In this document: positions 25,001 to 34,000 of the stretch, piece by piece | Numbering within the stretch: position 1 is the stretch's first letter | Layout of the letters: every line of letters begins with the position of its first letter | Assembly (NCBI GenBank): GCA_945859605.1 | Contig: OX243815.1 | Span: forward strand, 35,457,785-35,521,784 | Direction of reading: 5' to 3' | Length of the DNA: 64,000 nucleotides | Origin: Lumbricus rubellus | Taxonomy: Eukaryota; Annelida; Clitellata; Crassiclitellata; Lumbricidae | The notes under the pieces: model-generated | Told to the model about the DNA's origin: nothing | The model's input: only the letters and a program-made list of their open reading frames with translations | Databases searched by the model: none | Translations under genes and position numbers: made by a program

Positions 25001-28000
25001 AAATGGAAACTGAATTTATGAAAAATAATTGCTATTTAAATGGAAGTTTGCTTTATATTAGGCTATGAAATTATATATGCTATATACTTTTTGTGCCGTT
25101 TTGTCTGCACCGTTTTGTACTGCGCCATTTTGTTGCCGTGCCATTTTGTCTGCACTGTTATGTCTGCATCATTTTGTCCTGCGTCGTTTTGACTGTGCAC
25201 TCTCATGCATAGCTAAAATGTCTGGACTTAATCTGGACTTAAATGAAGAGCATTTTAGGCTCCAAACCCTTAGAAGAGCTATGAACATAGCTGTCGAAGG
25301 AACCTGAACAGATGTGTCTTAATAAAGATACAGATCTTTGGTCGAGATCTACTGTACCCATCACTGCCTTACATTAAATGGTTTCATGCTGCATCTTTCG
25401 TTGTGCTGTGTGATCTGCTATGCTGTGTCCATCTTAGCTGAATAGCATTGGGGTGAGCCTGCTTGCGTATAAGTTGCTTTTTCTTTTTGTATCAGGTTAT
25501 TTTACTATTACTTGTAAAAACAACAGCACATGCAGCTCCAAATACTAGTAGGTTAAGGAAAAGTCGAAGCTGGTTATTTCTATAATATCTGAAAGCGTTT
25601 AATAAGGATTGAACCACGTGTTGCAGCACCATGCTTGCTTTGCCTGCACAGTCAGTTCAGAATATTCTTTTCTTTCTGTTTTATCTTTTATCTTTGACAC
25701 AGGAACTGACCAACTCCAGTGTAATACTGAACTTACAAATAAGTTTTCTCTTGAAATGACTTTGGTCCAGTGCCGTATTCTAAGTATATTTAATTCTTTT
25801 CACAGCTTTGCGAACATCTTTGCACTTGCTGTCATTATTATTTTTGTTGCAGTTATTGTTGTGGACAGTTTTTTTGCAAAAATTAATATAGTTAAAATAC
25901 AGAGAAACAAACCTCTATTCTCATTGACATATTGTTGTAGCATTAATTAAGCACTGCACTAGTTAGTAAAAGTTCATAAAGTGCAAGACAGTTGCAGCAG
26001 ATTGTGAGGTTGAGATATATGCAGAACTGTTATCTCAATGCATTGATTGCATTTGCACTGCGCCATTGATCAAGTGAAACGGAAATGAACTATAATTGTA
26101 ATCTGTTTGACAAGCGTAACCAGGCTATAAGTGGTGGATGACACATACAGGTTTTTAATTTAGATCTGAATGATCTTACGGAACTGACAGAACGCATGGG
26201 ACTAGGCAGTGAATGTTATGAGATCTGATTCTATGACTGTCCCATAAGTGAAGATGAACTTAGAAAAATTACATTCATATTAAGTCAGACATTATGCCTA
26301 AACTGCTTGCGCATTTATTCCAATCAACTAGCAATCCATCTAGCTGAAGAGATTTAAGTCAGTCATATTTGCATTGGTATTGGCTTATGCTTCAAGTAAC
26401 TAAGCTGTAGAATATGATGTTTATTATGATGACCAATTGATAAACAGAACTTCTTTTAATTGCCCTGTCAATAATTAAACCCCATTGATTCTCGCTTCAC
26501 TTGTTCCTTACTCTTTTCTTTACTTCTTCTGCATTCTTAGAATCATCTTCAACAAAAGCCTTATTTTTGCCAAACACATCGCTCAGGTATCATGCATCTG
26601 CTACATTCATACTCGCGACCTTCATCAACTTTGCGCTGACGTATAGCTGGCTGTAGGACTGTCACGCAATATCCACCTCAGTAATTGTCCTCTCGAAGCA
26701 TGACTACTGCAACCTGTCCCGTTTCTATAACATTATCGACTCATATCAGGTAAGACTTCTACAATCAATCCATCCCTGTTATCCTTCGTCAAATACCTAT
26801 TAGCCTTTCTACTTCTACTTCATTTCTTTCTCTTCTCAAAACTGTCTTATTCGACCGGGGTTGGACTGGGAGCGCTCCTGAGTAGTAACCTTGAAGGAGC
26901 GCTATATCAAATTCTCAGTAAATAAATAAATAAACACTCCTGCCTGTACATTAACTAAATTTCCAGACACCATCATGTGATCTCAGTTCTTCCTTAAATC
27001 ACTTCACTCGTTCAGAGTCACTTAGCACTTCCATTACAAAAAATTGTATCTCTTACCGTACCTGTTGTACCTTGTTGTTTCTCAGCCTTTTACATAAATA
27101 TCAATTGTTTACTAACCTACCTTAATTAGAGTTGTGGTCTAAGTTGATGACTTGACCCTAAATTGAGATGAACGGACCACAGCCGTAGAGAAGAGACAAC
27201 AGCTGAATGAATAAACTTCAAGATTTCATATGAAATGAAATTTTAGGATGTTTCTTCAACTTTTCCTTCAACAAAAGGTCAAGGTATATCAATGACGAAA
27301 TAGACGAATTCTGTTTCAGTTTAAGCTGTAACATGATGGTCAAAAGAAATGGGTTTATCGGATTCATAGTCTTACAGTCTTTAAATATAATTGACAGGCT
27401 GAATTTATTACAGAGCTTTTCTATATGAAAGTGAATGATTATGCTGATTTAAACAGATGTTTAAACAGATTTCTTTTGCTAGGAAGATACTCTAAGCAAC
27501 ATCATATTTTTGTGTCATTTTGTTTCACTACAGTTGCTTCTTTTGTGTCTGTTGCATCTTCTGTCTTACAACAGATTTAAGGTGACAGCAATTTCTTATT
27601 TGGACAGTTATTTCCATGACCAGATGTTGGCTGTAGCCTCTTGGTCATGAGTGAATATTTGATGCCTAAACACTTCAGATAGATGCATTACTCAGTTGTT
27701 GTGCTCTTCTCATTGTAGACTGCTCTTAAGCTTCCTAAGAATGATCCAACAGAGAAGGCTAAGTGAGTCTCTATTGCTTGTTTTCTCTTTGCAGTATATT
27801 AAAGAAGTGTAAAACTTGGTTGAATCTAGAGCAGATTTTTTATAGCTGTTGTTGATATCTTCTTATGTGCACATGCCCTTGTAAGCCAAGTGTCAGTTCC
27901 CATTCTAAAACAGTTACCTACAGTTGACTTCAATGGTGCTAGTAGCTGCAAGATGCCATCTCATTTCCTGTAAGTTCACAGCATTCGTAACTTTTATCGC

Positions 28001-31000
28001 CAAAATTTGTAGTAGTAGTTGCAGTTTAATGTCACTGTGTGGTAACAAGGACCATTAGCGATGCCCTCCTCCTTCATCCAGGCTTGGGACTGGCACTGGC
28101 AGAGTGCAGCCAGTGGCGGAGTTTAAAATTTGTTGTTCGATCACAAGGAGTTAGGTGAAACTGCCATCACAAAACGACTAGCAAAGCGTACAACAGTCCC
28201 ACCCACACCACTGACTTGAATTCTGTCTCATCCAAAGTGAAGGTGACAGAGATGACATTTCTCAACTGTTATCATTTCAAGTTGGCTGATCATCATAGCT
28301 CAACAAGAACTTCATTAATTAACCCCAGATCTTATAACATATATTGTTATTCATTATGTTGCTACTTCAATTATGTAAGTGAATAATTAACCACCTTCCC
28401 TACAATGTCGTAACAACTACTGCATCTTACACCAAACTGTAAATGTGTACATGTGAAAGAGTGTATGTCTACATCGTAGGTGCTTTTGTGGGTCTCAAGG
28501 ATATAAGCCACTGGATTCCAATCCGCAGTAATTGATGGCTTGTGCATTATAATGATATTCATTTTACTTTCATTAAAGTGTAGATCTACTTTATACAACA
28601 ACCATTCAGTCAGATGGTTTTTCCATGAGTTTGTGAGCTGCACACTGCAATAGGTTGTGGAAAGAGGAGTGCTGTTGTGCACAACAGGTGTATTTGTAAC
28701 ATCATCCACTTGGATAAGTCATGAATATCAATTTGAGGTTTACATGCCAGACATCAATACTTACATCAGAAGCAATAGGTGTTTGTTTATGTTACGAAGT
28801 ACATCAAAGATATGTTTTAACCAAAAGTCTAAATAAAAAATTTGATATTTGTTTATGCTAAGCTATAAGAAGGCCAAGGTACCCAGTACTGTGCTAGTAC
28901 TGGGTACCTTGGCCTTCTTATAGCTTCTGCATGCTGTACAAATGTTCCTGATGTTCCTGACTGTTTGATAGAATCCCATTTTTTGCATTGTGCTGTCAGC
29001 TGGTTCGGATTGTGATTTAGTAATGTGTTTCATTTTTTAGAAGTAATCATCAATGATGCTTGTACATTATGAACACTGAAACTCAGGGCATTTTTTAATG
29101 TGCAGTTGTACACAAAATGTGCAGTTCTAATGGATTTGTGTAGTTGTAAAAGCACTTCTGTACAGTCAAAGCTAGCAAAAAAGGCCATTGTCCTCCAATT
29201 GGAAGTAATTTACCATGGATGATGGGAAGGGAAAGAAGAGGTTGTGCAGTTCTAAAAATTCCTTCAGTAATGGATTCACAAATAGAGTCCTTAATATATG
29301 AAATATCATAAAATACTAACACCTTGCTTAATAAACAGTTTCTTTACAGCTCCTTGTGAGGTCATATGGTATCATTATCTTTTGTGTGTTTTAATTTGCC
29401 AAAAAATCTTAAAGAAATCACATGTATTGGAACGTGATTCTGCAGAAATTTGAAAAAATGAAAAAATGTTTTTACACAGCTGAACTTCTTAAGTAATACA
29501 AATTCATTGCTGAGATTTTCAGGGATTGTTGCAAAATATTTCCTCTGTAAATCCTGATATTTTCATAGAATAATCTCGATTGGTTGCGGAGAAATTGCAT
29601 TTTTGCTAGTGGGACATTTTTTATTGAGCCACCCTGTACATGCAAGGTTATTATGCTGAAAAAATTTTCTAAGTAGAAATTAGTGACTATATTAAGTTCT
29701 TAGTGCACGTTGCTTTTGACCATTGTTATTAGATTGTCTTCGATAAAGCTACGATGTTTAGTGCAGTGAACAATCTTCTTCTTTTTTGCAGACGTGAAGA
29801 GAAACTTCAAGATGGTTTGAAGTCAGCAATTTCAGTACCAATGAAGTTAGCAGTAACTGCTAATACACTCTGGCCAACACTAAAGGAGTTAGCAAGTGTT
29901 GCTAACATTGCTTGCAAGTCAGATCTTCAGGTAAACAAACCACATGTTGCAACTTTAATGTGTATTTCCAATGAAGTGTAGTAAATTTCATTGTCTCTTC
30001 TGAAAAGTAAAAGATGCAATAAAGTGACTGAGGAGCTACTTTTCTGCTGAATGCTCACTAGTATACAATAGCTTATATTGCATGTTATTCGCAACCAGAT
30101 GATTATCATAAGAAACAGTTTTAAAATCTTCCTTTGCTGCCTGGATTTCTGCCAGTCCTCCTCACAGTCGTTTGCTAGAAAGGTTTTCCAAATGTTGCAG
30201 ATGTGGCAAGCATCATTTGGTCCCACTATCCTGCACTGCTTCAATATGTTTAACTCATTCAAGGATCGATCCCTTTTCTATGGCATCTGTCACTGCTACA
30301 CTGGATACAGATTTCATAATCGCAATTCTTAGCTTGATGGTATACTTTTTTCTCCATTAAACTGCAATTGATGGTGGTGTCCTTTCGTCAGTGCGCAGGA
30401 CAAAAGCGTGCTGTTAAAAGTGTGTTGTCAAAAGAGTAGAATAAAAATGTGCAATGCCTTTTGATCAGGGTGAGAATTGCCGGGGGGTTGGGGGGGGGGG
30501 GGGGGTTCAACCCCCCAGTCTTTCTTAGAGCCCCATGTTAAAGTATGTTTTTCATACCCCAATTTCAAGTTTATCATAGGCCAACCCCCCAGTTATTTTT
30601 CCACAATTCTCATACTGCTTTTGATTGACCTTCATTTTTGCCTGTTTGAATGTCAAAACATTGAAAACTGACTAAAAGTTATCAACAAAAGCAATCTTTC
30701 ACATATTTGATATTTTGTTCTTAGGGTTTTTATAGACTTCATTTGAGTGTGTCACCATTCAGCCATCTCCCAGCAGAATTACATTTTTGCACCAAAGATG
30801 TTTCAAATAGTTTCTCAACCAGACAGACTGATTGCAAAGATCCTAGAAAGTAACAGCTGACTTTGTTTTATTAAATGCTTTCTCAGATCAACTGGATGTC
30901 TAATCAACTGGATGTGCTGGACGTTTCTGCAACTTTGTAATTATGTGGTTATAGGATGTGTGTATTTGTGTATTGTGTGCTGTGCAATTAGGCCAGAGCT

Positions 31001-34000
31001 CTGCTCTTGTTTGTTCTTTTGGAAGTTCAGTTTCTAGTAGAAATTTGCTGATTGAAATCTGAATTGTTGTAGGTTGGTGTGAAAAGCATTGAGACAGGCG
31101 TTTGGGGAGCATACCAGAATGTTATAATTAATTTGAAGCAAGTTAAAGATGAAGAATTCACTTCAAAGGTTGGCAATCACTAGTTAGATATTGATTAATT
31201 TATACTGCTAGCTTACTTCTACCTGTGTTGCCTGATTTGAATGACATTCTTTCATTGCATTCATCATTGCTCTTCTTTGTTCCCTGTTGTTTTATCATTG
31301 TACGGCCTAAAACAGCTTTGTGGCATTTCTTTAAAAAAATGTGTTAACAAATGTAATATTGAACATTTATGGTACCGTGTAAGTACCAGTCAAGTATTGC
31401 AAGCCTTAGTCGTTTACTAAATCTGGCTTGTTGTCAACTGATGGATAAAGTAGTATGCACGACGGTGTCTTAGCCATCTAAGCGATGACTGGCACTAGTC
31501 ATTCTCTAAGGGTCACATAAGTTGGTTTGTCGTGTCGTGAGGTCAAAACATGGTGTGACGATTCATCCACTACGACGAAGTTTAAGACATCAATGAGTGT
31601 TTTGGATGCAACATAGTTAATTCCGCTGGCTATGGGTTGTTGAGCTTATTTATGCTTTTCCTTTTCGCCATCACAAAATGCCATTAATGTGTGGCAAGAT
31701 GTATTTAGATCGCATGTGATGTACCTACTGAGAAATCTTTTCGCGAACGATGCAATCGTATTTACATCTTTTTTCTGTATGCAGACGACTGCCTATTAAT
31801 ATCTCTTGCACATGCGTGCTTTCTATAATCACGGTTTAGTTGCCGACTTGGTAAGAGGTCCTCTGAGTGTGTCTTGTGAATTGTGCCTCTCGCAAACTCA
31901 ATGACAATCTATGCTAGTAACTCAAAGACACGTCTAGCACCTTAGCGATTAGTCAGTACTTAGGCTAAGACACCATCCTGAATACAGGCCCTGGTGTCTG
32001 CTTATAAAAATTATACTCATCACAAACATACTGAGAAACTGTTCAACAATAAATTCTGATGTAAAACTGCCGAAAAGCCACATTTCTGCTCTGGGGTGCA
32101 ATTTGCCTTTCCTTCTATATTGGCTCCAAAGGAGCAGCCATTCTCCTCCAGTTACTTTCACATTACAGGCAATCATCCTCGGCTGACTAGGAAAGATCAT
32201 GCTGGGGCCTTACTGGGCTACATGAGTCCGTGATTGGACATATGAAAGGGCCATGCACTTCAATAGCACAATTGTGTCAAAATATGTATTCTTTACGATG
32301 TGAAATCCATTGAAAGTCAGCAATACTGGCCTTTACTGAAGATTTGTACCTTGCACCTATGTCTTCATTGTAGGTGATGCTACAGCTTATCTTTAGGAAT
32401 TCTGTATTGCATTGTATTGTAATCTATAAATTTATAAATCACTTCTCACAGTGCACACACCAATCGCTCCCAGTGCGAAAGATCCAGATAAAAGAAAGTA
32501 GTTTTGAGACAGCAAAAGGATGTGCTTGGAATGAAGAACATATCAATGGAGAGAGAGAGAGAGAGCTGATTCTAAAGTGAAGGACCAATGAAAGAAAAAA
32601 CTCGAGTTTTGGCGAAAGCAGTCGTTGCTGAAGAGACAAGATCATGTCTGTCACATAAGCATAGTGAGCAAAGAGAGGATGCTGAAGACAGATGAGACCA
32701 CAAAGATACTTAGGTGTTAGACCGGCAGATTAAAGTAAAAACTTTGAATCGAAGCTGAGAAGTGAGGGGGAGAAAGTGAAGATGATCAAACATGAAAGAA
32801 GAAGAAGAATAGACGTGAGACGAGCAAGAAATTATATTAGTCTGGCAGCTGCATTTATCACGGACTGGAGGGAAAAATCGAACTTTTGGGAGGCCAACCA
32901 ACAGGAAGATGCAGGAGTAGATGAAGCATGGATTATCAGGGTAAAACATAGAGCGCTGGATTGCTCCAAGCTGTCTCAAGTGAAAGTAGGAAGCTCAAGT
33001 AACATTGGCAATTTGTTCTGAAAAGATGAGCGTGATATTGAGAATGATGGACACTGGAAAGGAAGGTGAAAGGAGGTGAATCTCAGTATATCAAAATTCT
33101 TCTGTAAAGGATGATTTCTTGTGGTTGTTCCAACTTTCTCAAAATGTTGCTTAGCAATCTATGGGTGCATTATGAGTTTCTTGGACTTTCTCGGCCTCTA
33201 TATGGAATTTTATGGATTGAGTCACTTCTGAAGAGTTACTCTACAGGGTGGGCCGAAACCCCCCGCCCCCTAAGTATTTTGCCAATATAATTGGCCAGAA
33301 GTAAGAATTTAGAAATGAAATTTTACCGGCTTAAAGACAATTCATATTTACATATGATGGCCAGATTTCATCAAAATATTTCAAACAGAACAAAAATTAC
33401 ACCACTTTTAGTGAGACCACCCCCCGTTTTTTGACGATTCAAAGACGTAACGCAACAAAAAGCCACAAAAACACGATTTTATCAAGTCTCATCTCAATTA
33501 ATTATTATCAAATAGCCTTGATATTGCCAGATGATCATTATTATTACTACCATATTTTAAAAAGTAACAGGGTACCAGCATAGCCGCACGTTGCTGTGAA
33601 GTCAATTAGCAAGATGGCATTCAAGTTGTTAGACTAATAATTTTGCTATTAAAGCAATGAAATTCTAATTTCTAAGAAAATGAAAATGGCCAAGGTGTCA
33701 ATGACAGACAAAATGTGTATTCAGACACCTCTTGATCAATATCCTGGATACATAAGGCTCAGGGCCGGATTTAGGCATGTTCAACATGTTCGGCCGAACA
33801 GGGGCCCCACACTTTAAATTTCGACCTAACGACTATTTTCCCGAAAATGTCGCCAGATGATTAAAAAAGGTCTTAAACTTTTTGGGTGGATAAAATGGTC
33901 TGATTTTCCCGAAAATTTCTCCAGATGACTAAAAAAAGGTCATCAACTTTTTTGGGCGGATGAAATGGTCTGATTTTTCCGAAAAATTTCTTCAGATGAC

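Noticed and set aside
25609..25950. 113-codon hydrophobic frame in the FTCD intron
   Set aside because: No recognisable family, no flanking splice sites in phase, typical of AT/T-rich intron sequence.
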